A stretch of 42,118 nt of DNA, from NCBI GenBank assembly GCA_004297395.1, contig SCUO01000065.1:1-42118 (forward strand). The letters are read 5' to 3'. The DNA is from Chloroflexota bacterium (lineage in GTDB: Bacteria; Chloroflexota; Limnocylindria; Limnocylindrales; CSP1-4). Shown here piece after piece: positions 30,480 to 38,008 of this stretch. The notes beneath the pieces were generated by a model, which did no database searches, was not told the DNA's origin, and worked only from the letters and a program-made list of their open reading frames with translations. The translations under genes were made by a program, and so were the position numbers. The first letter of the stretch is position 1. The number at the start of each line of letters is the position of its first letter.

Positions 30480-31688
30480 CTAGGGAGCCGCGGCCGGGGG
30501 GAACGGCAGCGCGATCGGGTCGGGGGCGAGGCGACTGCGCCCCTCGGCATCGAAGCGATCGAGGCCCCAGTCGCCCACATCGGTGACGTCGGTCCGGCCG
30601 GTGATCGCGAGGTCGGCCCCGCACCGGGCCACGGCCGGGCCCCACATCATCCCGTGGCCGCCGGCCGACGCGACCGTCAGGCCCGCGATCGCTTCGCCGC
30701 CCGACGCCGAGAGCCCCGGCCCCAGGATCGGCTGGTGGTCGGGCGTGTAGTCGATCGTGGCCGCCCAGGTCCGGCGCAGGCCCAGTCCGGCCGTCGCCGG
30801 GACGAGCGCGGCGAGTCGGGCCCGGGTCCGCGCCAGGGCCGCATCGTCGATCGTGGTCGCCTCGCCGGGCGCCTCGTCGGGATCGCTCCAGCCGAACAGC
30901 AGGCCACCCTCCTCGAGCCGCCAGTACATGCCCGCCCCGACGTCGAAGATCATCGGCGCCCGCTCGACGTCGAAGACCGGCGCCGGCGCGGTCACCGCGA
31001 CCGTGTGGCGGGCGCCGCCGGCCGGGATCCGCAGCCCGGCGAGGCGGCCCACGTCACGGAGGCCCGGCCCGCCGGTGAGGAGCACCCGCTCGGTCGCAAT
31101 CGGGCCCGCGCTCGTCTCCACCCCGCTGACCCGTCGACCGGCGGCGTCCAGGCGCAGCCCGGTGAATGCGGTCCGCTCGCGCAGCTCGACCCCGGACGCC
31201 TGCATCGCCAGCGAGTAGGCGCGGACGTTGCGCGGCGGCGAGATCGCGCCGTCCGTCGCCAGGTAGCTGCCGCCGCGGTGGCCGTCGCGGGCCAGCGTCG
31301 GCGCCACCTCGACGGCCTCGGCCGGCCCGAGCCAGCGGACATCCAGGCCGAGGGCGCGCTGCATCGCCACCCGCTCGCGGCCAACCCGCTCGTCGTCGGC
31401 GGTGACGGCCAGGAGGATGTAGCCAAGCTCGCGGAAGCCGGAATCCGTGCCGTAGCGGGCCGCCTGGGAACGGTAGAAATCGATCGACCAGGCGCCGAGC
31501 GCCACGGCGCCCGGCGTGCCGCCCTGGGCCCGGACGATGCCTGCCGCGCGGCTGCTGGCGCCATCGCCGGCGAGGCCGCGCTCGAGGACCACGACCCGCC
31601 CCAGGCCGGCCTCGGCGGCAAAGACCGCCGCCCAGGCGCCCACCGTGCCCGCACCGACCACCACCAGATCCGCCCGCTCGGCGCGCAT
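30480..31688 (-). CDS. DAO-family FAD-dependent oxidoreductase
   Basis: A 402-residue flavoprotein of the D-amino-acid-oxidase / sarcosine-oxidase-beta family. It opens with LVVVGAGTVGAWAAVFAAEAG and VVLERGLAGDGASSRAAGIV. WAATIDYTPDHQPILGPG and VASAGGHGMMWGPAVAR are the C-terminal flavin and substrate-site motifs. It probably oxidises an N-methyl or secondary amine. With the GcvT-like protein it would reproduce as two proteins the domain pair of dimethylglycine/sarcosine dehydrogenase. GGGGAGCG lies just before the ATG at 31688, and a palindrome stands 17 bp upstream. It is convergent with the flavoprotein gene at 28655. Confidence 0.85.
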   Translation of the reverse strand: MRAERADLVVVGAGTVGAWAAVFAAEAGLGRVVVLERGLAGDGASSRAAGIVRAQGGTPGAVALGAWSIDFYRSQAARYGTDSGFRELGYILLAVTADDERVGRERVAMQRALGLDVRWLGPAEAVEVAPTLARDGHRGGSYLATDGAISPPRNVRAYSLAMQASGVELRERTAFTGLRLDAAGRRVSGVETSAGPIATERVLLTGGPGLRDVGRLAGLRIPAGGARHTVAVTAPAPVFDVERAPMIFDVGAGMYWRLEEGGLLFGWSDPDEAPGEATTIDDAALARTRARLAALVPATAGLGLRRTWAATIDYTPDHQPILGPGLSASGGEAIAGLTVASAGGHGMMWGPAVARCGADLAITGRTDVTDVGDWGLDRFDAEGRSRLAPDPIALPFPPAAAP

Positions 31689-31704
31689 CGTTCGCTCCCC
31701 GCTA

Positions 31705-31723
31705 GGTACCCGTGGTGGGTACC
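31705..31723. promoter_or_regulatory. 19-bp operator-like palindrome
   Basis: GGTACCC-GTGGT-GGGTACC is a perfect inverted repeat with 7-bp arms and a 5-bp spacer. It lies 17-35 bp upstream of the DAO-family gene's ATG. Position and symmetry suit a dimeric repressor site. Confidence 0.5.
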
Positions 31724-31961
31724 ACGTTCTCGTCCCCGCCCGCAACCGGCTGTTCCGTTCCCGTCCCCACGAACTCCGGCCTGGAGTCCCTGATGTCCGC
31801 CAACTGGCCGGGTTGGACCCGCCACCCACGCGATACACGAGCGTCGGAGCAACCGACGTGCGCGATCGGCCACCGTCAGGCTAGCCTTGGCCCTGCCAAC
31901 ACCGCCGAAGCACGCCCCCGCTTCACGCCGAGCACGCCGTCCTCGATCCCAGAGGGTTGCC

Positions 31962-33113
31962 ATGGCCGACCGCCGCCCGCGCTTCCAGCTTCCGACGAGG
32001 CGGCGCGCCCGCACCAAGGTGGAGGGGCCCGCCGGACCCGCCCCCGAGGTCTCGATGGAGTCCCACCCGGAGGACGTCGCGGCGCCGGTCGAGCAGAGCG
32101 TGGTGGATGCCGCGATCTACCGCGACGGGCACCGGATCGAGACGCCCACGACGGTCGCCGACGCGGCCCGGATGCTCCGGGCCGAGGTCGGGACGATGGC
32201 CTGGATCGGGCTGTTCCGCCCGAACGAGGCCCAGCTCCTGCCGATGGCCGACGAGTTCGGGCTGCACGAGGTCGCGATCGAGGATGCGATCGTCGCCCAC
32301 CAGCGGCCCAAGCTCGAGCGCTACGGCGACACCCTCTTCGCCGTCCTCCGAGCCGCCACCTACCTCGACGACGTCGAGGAGGTCGAGTTCGGCGAGATCC
32401 ACGTCTTCGCCGGCCCGAACTTCATCCTCACCGTGCGCCACAGCCGGACGCCCGATCTCGGGGCCGTGCGCCGCCGGATGGAGGCCGACCCGGAGCTCCT
32501 GGCCCGCGGCCCCGAGGCCGTCCTGTACGCCATCCTCGACAGCGTCGTCGACGGCTACGCCCCGGTCGTGGCCGGCGTCCAGAAGGACATCGACGAGATC
32601 GAGACCGAGGTCTTCCGGGGCGACCCCAAGGTCTCCCGCCGGATCTACGAGCTGTCGCGCGAGGTCATCGATTTCCAGCGTGCGACCCGGCCGCTCCTGG
32701 CGATGCTCGGGGCGCTCGAGGCGGGCTTCGAGAAGTACGGCACGGATGACGATCTCCAGCGCTACCTCCGCGACGTCGCCGACCACGCCACGACCGTGGC
32801 GGAGCGGGTCGACGGCTTCCGCCAGCTCCTGGCCGACATCCTGACGGTCAATGCCACGCTCGTGGCGCAGTCCCAGAACGAGGAGATCAAGCGCCTCACC
32901 GAGGCCAGCTACGACCAGAACGAGGAAGTCAAGCGGGTCTCCGCCTGGGCCGCCATCCTCTTCGCCCCGACGCTCATCGGAACCGTGTACGGCATGAACT
33001 TCGAGAACATGCCGGAGCTCGGCTGGGCCTTCGGCTACCCGTTCGCGCTGGGATTGATGGTCATCACGAGCGTGACCCTCTTCCTCATTGCCCGGTCGAG
33101 GGGCTGGCTCTGA
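31962..33113 (+). CDS. corA: CorA-family divalent metal transporter
   Basis: A 383-residue Mg2+/Co2+ channel subunit. The N-terminal cytoplasmic domain (MAWIGLFRPNEAQLLPMADEFGLHEVAIED, HQRPKLERYGDTLFAVLR) is followed by the long stalk helix. The two C-terminal transmembrane helices carry the signature YGMNFENMPEL in the loop after the first. The protein forms pentamers in the membrane. A polar N-terminal extension of about 45 residues is less conserved. The ATG at 31962 is chosen because the open frame further upstream has no family similarity. The tRNA-Thr gene follows 70 bp downstream. Confidence 0.93.
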   Translation: MADRRPRFQLPTRRRARTKVEGPAGPAPEVSMESHPEDVAAPVEQSVVDAAIYRDGHRIETPTTVADAARMLRAEVGTMAWIGLFRPNEAQLLPMADEFGLHEVAIEDAIVAHQRPKLERYGDTLFAVLRAATYLDDVEEVEFGEIHVFAGPNFILTVRHSRTPDLGAVRRRMEADPELLARGPEAVLYAILDSVVDGYAPVVAGVQKDIDEIETEVFRGDPKVSRRIYELSREVIDFQRATRPLLAMLGALEAGFEKYGTDDDLQRYLRDVADHATTVAERVDGFRQLLADILTVNATLVAQSQNEEIKRLTEASYDQNEEVKRVSAWAAILFAPTLIGTVYGMNFENMPELGWAFGYPFALGLMVITSVTLFLIARSRGWL

Positions 33114-33166
33114 CCGTCGCCTCGCGTCCCGCGGCCGCGTCGAGGAGCTTGCCGAAACTCATCGCC

Positions 33167-33172
33167 TATACT
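33167..33172 (+). promoter_or_regulatory. -10 hexamer of the tRNA-Thr gene
   Basis: TATACT ends 10 nt before the mature tRNA 5' end. No good -35 hexamer is seen at 17 bp (GGAGCT). Confidence 0.45.
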
Positions 33173-33182
33173 CCCCGTCCGG

Positions 33183-33257
33183 GCCGACATAGCTCAGCGG
33201 TAGAGCAGCTGTTTCGTAAACAGCAGGTCCTCGGTTCAAATCCGAGTGTCGGCTCCA
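33183..33257 (+). tRNA. tRNA-Thr, anticodon CGT
   Basis: A complete cloverleaf: acceptor GCCGACA/TGTCGGC, D-arm GCTC/GAGC, anticodon stem GCTGT/ACAGC with loop TTCGTAA, and T-arm CTCGG/CCGAG with TTCAAAT. The anticodon CGT is at 33215-33217 and reads ACG (Thr). The discriminator is T, and the CCA end is encoded (33255-33257). Its 3' 53 bp recur in degenerate form at 36044-36095. Confidence 0.95.
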
Positions 33258-33325
33258 CTCCCCGTTCGCGCTCCCGGTCGCCATGCTGACTGGACACGCG
33301 GGCCGATTCGGGACCCGCGCGGGGT

Positions 33326-34198
33326 TCAACCTGCCCTTACGAAGAACAGCTCCACTGGGGTCTCCAATCCTTTTAGCGAGTGCTTGCCCGCCGAGGTGAA
33401 CAGGAGCGAGCTTGCGGCCGCGAGAGCACGAGCGAGCGCTGAGCAGTAGACGGCCCCGTCCGGCGCCTCGGCCATGATTCGCGCCGTTTCGTGGACCGCG
33501 ATGCCGCGGAGATCACCGCCCTCGACTTGATCCACCTCGCCGGTATGGACACCGATCCTGATCGCGACGGTTGTCGCGGCTATCGCCTGCTGGATCGCGA
33601 GCGCGCCACGGAGAGCTGCCTCGGCGCTGGTGAACGCTGCCAGAAATCCGTCGCCCGTCGTGTCGATCTCTCGCCCGCCAAAGCGCTCAAGCAGGCGGCG
33701 GACGATTCGATTGTGCTCGGCGAGCCGGCCTTCCCAGGCGGTGTCACCGATGGCGGCAGCTGTCTGGGTTGAGTTCACGATGTCAGTCATCAGCATGGTC
33801 AAGACCGCCCGCCCTTGGCGGGTCGGCAGCGCGAAGTTCTCGGAGTTGCCCGAGAACTCCAGGATCACGAGGGGTTCGTCGCCGACGACCCACGTGTCGT
33901 GCCCGGGCGGCAGATCGACCACATCGTTGGGGCCGAACTCATCTTCTCGGCCACTGTCCATCCGAACCGCCATCTGGCCCGAGACGACCATCTGAACGTG
34001 GTGGACCTGACACGAGGTCGTGCCGACGATCGGGCGGATGTCAATCGACCATCGCCACCCCGGTTCCAGGACAGCACGGCCGATCGCAAAGCCGCGGCCC
34101 ATGTCGACAAACCCGCCGATGCCACGACCAAGGTCGCGCACCGCGTCTGGGGATTTGAAGCTCTTCCGGGTGAGCACGTTTCCTTCGTCGCTACCCAT
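33326..34198 (-). CDS. cupin domain fused to class III adenylate/guanylate cyclase
   Basis: A 290-residue protein. Residues about 20-120 form a cupin-like beta barrel (GFAIGRAVLEPGWRWS, CQVHHVQMVVSGQMAVR, VVDLPPGHDTWVVGDEP). From about residue 130 a class III nucleotide cyclase domain follows: LTMLMTDIVNST with the first metal Asp, ERFGGREIDTTGDGFLAAF with the second, and VAIRIGVHTGEV. The end, SAGKHSLKGLETPVELFFV, is the usual finish of these cyclases. The cupin may sense a small ligand. The ATG at 34198 is preferred to the GTG six bases upstream. It is divergent from the MFS gene and lies inside the tRNA-flanked segment. Confidence 0.85.
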   Translation of the reverse strand: MGSDEGNVLTRKSFKSPDAVRDLGRGIGGFVDMGRGFAIGRAVLEPGWRWSIDIRPIVGTTSCQVHHVQMVVSGQMAVRMDSGREDEFGPNDVVDLPPGHDTWVVGDEPLVILEFSGNSENFALPTRQGRAVLTMLMTDIVNSTQTAAAIGDTAWEGRLAEHNRIVRRLLERFGGREIDTTGDGFLAAFTSAEAALRGALAIQQAIAATTVAIRIGVHTGEVDQVEGGDLRGIAVHETARIMAEAPDGAVYCSALARALAAASSLLFTSAGKHSLKGLETPVELFFVRAG

Positions 34199-34371
34199 GG
34201 CCACTCGCCTCAGAGATGGGGTCCGCGGGTCTCAGGGACCGTCGGCAAGTCCCTGGTCGTCGCTGGGCCGGTACGGGGGTCATCGAGCAGCCATCGTACG
34301 ACGCGGCCATCGGTGCAAACCCTCCCCTCCCCATGGAGCAAACACCGTCCAACGCTGCCGTGCCGGCTCCG

Positions 34372-34400
34372 TTGGCCGTCGATCCGCACCCGCCTAGGTT
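34372..34400 (+). promoter_or_regulatory. promoter of the MFS gene at 34453
   Basis: TTGGCC (34372-34377) and TAGGTT (34395-34400) are separated by exactly 17 bp. The ATG is 52 nt further on. The rest of 34199-34452 shows no gene. Confidence 0.45.
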
Positions 34401-34452
34401 GGCCAAGGTGACGCGAGCGGCCGCCTCGCGTACCGACCAGGGAGCGTCTCCG

Positions 34453-35829
34453 ATGATCCAACCGGCCACGCGGAACCCCTTCGCCGTCCGCGACTTCCGC
34501 CTCCTCTGGGCCGGCGAGACCATCTCGGTCCTCGGCGACCAGTTCGCCCTGATCGCGCTGCCCTGGCTGGCCCTCGTACTGACCGGCAGCGGGCTCGCGC
34601 TGGGCAGCGTGCTGGCGCTGATGGCCGTGCCGCGGGCGCTCCTCATGCTCATCGGCGGCGTGTCCGTCGACCGGCTCTCGCCGCGGCTCGTGATGCTCGC
34701 CTCGAATGCCGTCCGCATGGTCGCGGTGACGGCCCTCGGGATCGTCGTGCTCGCGGATGTCGCCGAGCTGTGGACGCTGTATGCCTTCGCCCTCGTGTTC
34801 GGTGTCGCCGACGCGTTCTTCTTCCCGGCCCAGACCTCGATCGTCCCGCAGCTCGTCGGGCCGGATCAGCTCCAGCGCGCGAACGGGATTGTCCAGGGCA
34901 CGGCCCAGGCGAGCGCACTCGTCGGCCCGGCGCTCGCCGGCATCGTGATCGCCGCCCTCGGCGGCGAGGCTGCCGCCACCAACGCGGCCGGGATCGCGGC
35001 CGCCCTGCTGCTCGACGCGGTGAGCTTCGGCATCTCGCTCCTGACCCTGTGGCTCATGCGCGCCCGGCCGCGAGCGGAGCGGGCTCCGGCCTCGGTGATC
35101 GAGGACCTCAAGGCGGCCTTCCGACACGTCGGGGAGGTCCCGGGCCTCCGGGCCGTGATCGTCGTGAGCCTCGCCGCGAACTTCCTGATCGTCGGCCCGT
35201 TCGAGGTTGGCCTGCCGGTGATGGCCTACCAGCGCCTGCCCGAGGGCGCCGCGGCCTTCGGCATCCTGCTCTCGGCCTTCGGTGGCGGCTCGCTCGTCGG
35301 GCTCGTGCTCGGGGCGATGCTGCCGGCCCCGCGGCCGACACGGTTCGCGTTCGTCGTCCTCGGCGCCACGGGCCTCCCGGGCCTCGGCCTCGCGATCCTG
35401 CCGTTCGTCCAGTCCACGCTTGCGGCCGCGATCGTCATCGCCGCGTCGAGCATCTCCCTCGGCTACGGCAACCTGCATGGCATGACGTGGGTTCAGGCCC
35501 GGATCGCGCCCGTCCTGATGGGCCGCGTGATGAGCGTGCTGATGCTCGGCTCCATGGGCCTCATCCCGGTGTCGATGCTCGTCGCCGGCGCGGTCGTCCA
35601 GCTCAGCCTCGACGGGATGCTCGTGGTCGCCGGCGTTGGCATGGCGAGCTTCACCACCGCGGCCCTGCTGTCGCCGACCGTCCGGCGCCTCGGCCTGGTC
35701 CCGCCATATCAGCCGCCCGCTGCCGAGGTCGCCGGCGAGCCCGGCGGCGACCGAGACGCCGAGGGCGCGACCGAGGCGGGCGGGGCGTCCGGCCCCGAGC
35801 TTGCGGCATCCGTCTCACCCTCGGCCTGA
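34453..35829 (+). CDS. MFS exporter (EntS/MFS_3-like)
   Basis: A 458-residue transporter with 12 hydrophobic segments. RNPFAVRDFRLLWAGETISVLGDQFALIALPWL is split over the first helix and is the usual start of MFS_3 proteins such as the enterobactin exporter EntS and macrolide pumps. GGVSVDRLSPRLVML is the loop 2-3 motif, and FFPAQTSIVPQLVGPDQLQRANG is a further family signature. The last 45 residues are a polar Ala/Gly/Glu tail. The substrate is unknown. GGGAGCG stands 8 nt before the ATG at 34453. It lies inside the tRNA-flanked segment, and a truncated paralogue follows. Confidence 0.85.
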   Translation: MIQPATRNPFAVRDFRLLWAGETISVLGDQFALIALPWLALVLTGSGLALGSVLALMAVPRALLMLIGGVSVDRLSPRLVMLASNAVRMVAVTALGIVVLADVAELWTLYAFALVFGVADAFFFPAQTSIVPQLVGPDQLQRANGIVQGTAQASALVGPALAGIVIAALGGEAAATNAAGIAAALLLDAVSFGISLLTLWLMRARPRAERAPASVIEDLKAAFRHVGEVPGLRAVIVVSLAANFLIVGPFEVGLPVMAYQRLPEGAAAFGILLSAFGGGSLVGLVLGAMLPAPRPTRFAFVVLGATGLPGLGLAILPFVQSTLAAAIVIAASSISLGYGNLHGMTWVQARIAPVLMGRVMSVLMLGSMGLIPVSMLVAGAVVQLSLDGMLVVAGVGMASFTTAALLSPTVRRLGLVPPYQPPAAEVAGEPGGDRDAEGATEAGGASGPELAASVSPSA

Positions 35830-35857
35830 CGTCCCTCCCGGAGCGGTCTTTCGGCTC

Positions 35858-36008
35858 GCCCCTGGTCCAGCCCCTCCGGACCCGCGGCTACCGCCTGCTC
35901 GTCTTCGGGGCGGTCGTCTCGCTGGTCGGCGACGGCTTCTCCTTCGACGCGCTCGCGTGGCAGGTGGCGGCACGGACCGAGGCGCCGTCTACACGCGGGC
36001 CGGGCTGA
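35858..36008 (+). pseudogene. N-terminal remnant of a second MFS_3 transporter
   Basis: The frame encodes SPLVQPLRTRGYRLLVFG and VVSLVGDGFSFDALAWQV, the opening of an MFS_3 protein, then loses similarity and stops at 36008. No convincing start codon is seen. The break lies some 35 bp before the tRNA-like repeat. The wider gap 35830-36173 holds only this remnant and that repeat. Confidence 0.6.
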
Positions 36009-36043
36009 GAACCACTGAGAACGCCGAAGCACGGAGCTCGGCG

Positions 36044-36095
36044 GTTTCGAAACAGCAGGTCCTCGGTGCAAATCCGAGCGTCGGCTCAACTCCCC
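36044..36095 (+). repeat. degenerate copy of the tRNA-Thr 3' part (att-like)
   Basis: This 52-bp stretch matches 33211-33263 at 49 of 53 positions: one missing T in the anticodon, and substitutions T to G in the T-loop, T to C in the acceptor, and C to A in the CCA. The match runs from the anticodon loop past CCA into ACTCCCC. It cannot make a tRNA. Confidence 0.9.
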
Positions 36096-36173
36096 TCGTG
36101 CGTGTTCAGGAACAACAGCTGGCTGTCTCCCGGAGGCGATCCGAGGCTCGAGCGAGTTGCCCGCTCAGATCGG

Positions 36174-36755
36174 TCAGCGGCGCACCCGGTAGCGCAGGTG
36201 AAGCACCCGGTTGCCCTGGATCACCACCTCAGGATCCTCCAGCAGGTGCTGCGCCTGGACCGACCCGAAGTAGCGCTTGCCGGACCCGAACACCACGGGG
36301 ATGACGTCCATGCGCACCTCGTCGACCAGGCCCGCGGCCAGCATCTGGCCACCGACATCGCCAGCGGCGACCTCGACGATGCGGTCACCCGCGAGCTCCT
36401 GCGCCTTGGCCATGGCTGTCTCGATGCCGTTGACGAAGTGAAACGACCCCTCGGGCGCCCAACCCTCGGGCGGGGCCCGGTGGGTCACGACGACTACGTG
36501 GTCGACCCCGCCCGGAGGCGTCCCGTCCCAGCCGTCCGTGATGTCGAAGACGTGGCGCCCGGCGATCGTCGCTCCGACCTGGTCCCAGTACGGCCGGGTG
36601 TGGTCGTAGGACGCCTGCGACACCTTCAACACGCCGCTCTCGTCCAGCGGGACGTCACCACTGACCAACCAGTCGAACAGCGGTCCGGGCTGGTCATGCT
36701 CATCCGCGATGAACCCGTCGACCGACACCGAGGCGTTCATGACTACGCTGCCCAC
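36174..36755 (-). CDS. dihydrofolate-reductase-family / RibD C-terminal-like protein
   Basis: A 193-residue NADPH-dependent reductase-like protein: VVMNASVSVDGFIADEHDQPGPL at the start (split here over the first strand), IAGRHVFDITDGW, VVVVTHRAPPEGW, ELAGDRIVEVAAGDVGGQMLAAGLVDEV and DVIPVVFGSGKRYF. These are the motifs of stand-alone RibD_C proteins often annotated as dihydrofolate reductase family; true DHFR activity is not established. The GTG at 36755 has AGAGGAG 6 nt upstream and is preferred to the ATG at 36740. The AraC-family gene lies immediately upstream on the same strand. Confidence 0.88.
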   Translation of the reverse strand: MGSVVMNASVSVDGFIADEHDQPGPLFDWLVSGDVPLDESGVLKVSQASYDHTRPYWDQVGATIAGRHVFDITDGWDGTPPGGVDHVVVVTHRAPPEGWAPEGSFHFVNGIETAMAKAQELAGDRIVEVAAGDVGGQMLAAGLVDEVRMDVIPVVFGSGKRYFGSVQAQHLLEDPEVVIQGNRVLHLRYRVRR

Positions 36756-36821
36756 GACGCTCTCCTCTGTTCTTGGGGTGTCCCAACGTAGCGTGTCGTG
36801 AGCTCTCGCTCTTGTAAGAAA

Positions 36822-37661
36822 TCAATCGGCCGGGAGCGACCAGCCGTCGAGCACGTGGCCTGGATGTTCGCGCAGGAACCGCCGCCGGACTTCGATGTAC
36901 CGGGTCGGCGTGAGCCCGGTGAACGCCTGGAACTCGTGGCCGAAGTGGGCCTGGTCGAAGTAGCCTGCGCCATAGGCGAGGTCGCCCCAGTCGATCGGTC
37001 CGGCTGGGTCGATCGCGAGCAGCGTGGCGGTGAAGCGATAGGTGCGGGCGAACCGCTTCGGCGTGACGCCGATGACCTCCTTGAACCGCTGTGCCAGGTG
37101 CGTGCTGCTGACGCCGGCCGCCATGCTCAGGTCGCCGATCGCCACCGCTCCCGTGGCCGCCGCGATGAGGCTGCTCGTGTGGCGGACCAGGCCCAGGCCG
37201 GCGGTCGCGCCGATCAGTCGCCGCAGCTGGTCCTCGAGCAGCGTCAGCATCTGGTGCGGTCCGGCCGCTGTGGCCAGCCGGTCTCGCAGCGCAGCAACCG
37301 CGGAGCGCCCCCAGACGTCTTCCAGCATCACCGGCCGGTCGCACAGCTCGACGGCGGGCATCGACAGGAACGGCGCCAGCCCCCACGGCTTGAAGTGGAC
37401 GCCGACGGACCGGGTCCCTGGCGGGTAGCCGAACTCCAGGGCGCGGGTTGGCGTGGAGACCACGACGCCGTCGGCGTACTCGGCCGCCTCGATCTCGCTG
37501 CCGGCGCGGATACGGAACGGCGCCCCGAGGTTCACGATGAGGAACGCGGCCGGGCTCGGCGGCAGCGTCAGCCGGGCGTACGGCGGCGCGCCGTCCAGGT
37601 AGTAGACGTCATGGATCAGCCCGTCCAGCGGCGGTGGCGGCACCCTGGACACGTACTCCAT
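36822..37661 (-). CDS. AraC-family transcriptional regulator
   Basis: A 279-residue regulator. The N-terminal sensor half (about residues 1-150; FLIVNLGAPFRIRAG, VGVHFKPWGLAPFL) resembles the DUF6597-type domain. The C-terminal double helix-turn-helix has LSMAAGVSSTHLAQRFKEV and DLAYGAGYFDQAHFGHEFQA, FTGLTPTRYIEVRR. It lies 66 bp upstream of the DHFR-family gene in the same direction and may control it. The ATG at 37661 is used; a GTG at 37667 is equally open. Confidence 0.88.
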   Translation of the reverse strand: MEYVSRVPPPPLDGLIHDVYYLDGAPPYARLTLPPSPAAFLIVNLGAPFRIRAGSEIEAAEYADGVVVSTPTRALEFGYPPGTRSVGVHFKPWGLAPFLSMPAVELCDRPVMLEDVWGRSAVAALRDRLATAAGPHQMLTLLEDQLRRLIGATAGLGLVRHTSSLIAAATGAVAIGDLSMAAGVSSTHLAQRFKEVIGVTPKRFARTYRFTATLLAIDPAGPIDWGDLAYGAGYFDQAHFGHEFQAFTGLTPTRYIEVRRRFLREHPGHVLDGWSLPAD

Positions 37662-37699
37662 GGGCACAGTGTCGCCGATGCCCCGCCGGCATCGCGCGG

Positions 37700-38008
37700 G
37701 CGAAGTGGCGTGTCGCTGCAGTCGGCGAGTTCCTTCGCGGCGGCACAGGGCTGCGGTGAAGCGACCGGCGGCGTCATCGCCGTGCGAGACCTGACGCTTG
37801 GGCCCAAGGACACGCAGCCGGCGGCCTCGGCACGGTCGGCGATCGCCGCCGAGACGGTCGTCTTGCCGATCCCGGCCCCTCCGTGGAGCCAGAGCACCGC
37901 GGGGGCCATGCCAATGGCCTCCAGGAACGAGTCCCCGGCCAGAAGCCCGGCGTCACGCCCGACAATTCTGCTCATCGCCGTCGATTCTGTGGCCACCGGC
38001 GCTCTCAC
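37700..38008 (-). pseudogene. N-terminal remnant of a LuxR/STAND-type P-loop ATPase
   Basis: From a GTG at 38008 that overlaps the TGA of the large cyclase gene, the frame encodes SRIVGRDAGLLAGDSFLEAI and the Walker A motif LWLHGGAGIGKTTVSAAIAD. This is the start of a MalT/LuxR-type NTPase. Similarity fades after about residue 70, and no Walker B or further domain follows before the AraC gene. It is most simply a truncated ATPase gene. Confidence 0.55.

Larger units (their letters stand above)
33211..36095. mobile_element. probable decayed tRNA-Thr-integrated island
   Basis: The 3' part of tRNA-Thr (33211-33263) and its imperfect copy (36044-36095) bracket 2.8 kb. Inside are a cupin/cyclase gene, an MFS gene and a truncated second MFS gene; no integrase is visible. 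Integration at the 3' end of a tRNA leaves exactly this arrangement: an intact tRNA at one end and a displaced fragment at the other. The interior around 33260-34200 looks less GC-rich than its surroundings by eye. The boundaries are inferred. Confidence 0.45.

Noticed and set aside
36044-36095. second tRNA gene
   Set aside because: Only the 3' part is present. The D-arm and 5' acceptor strand are missing and the anticodon loop has a deletion.
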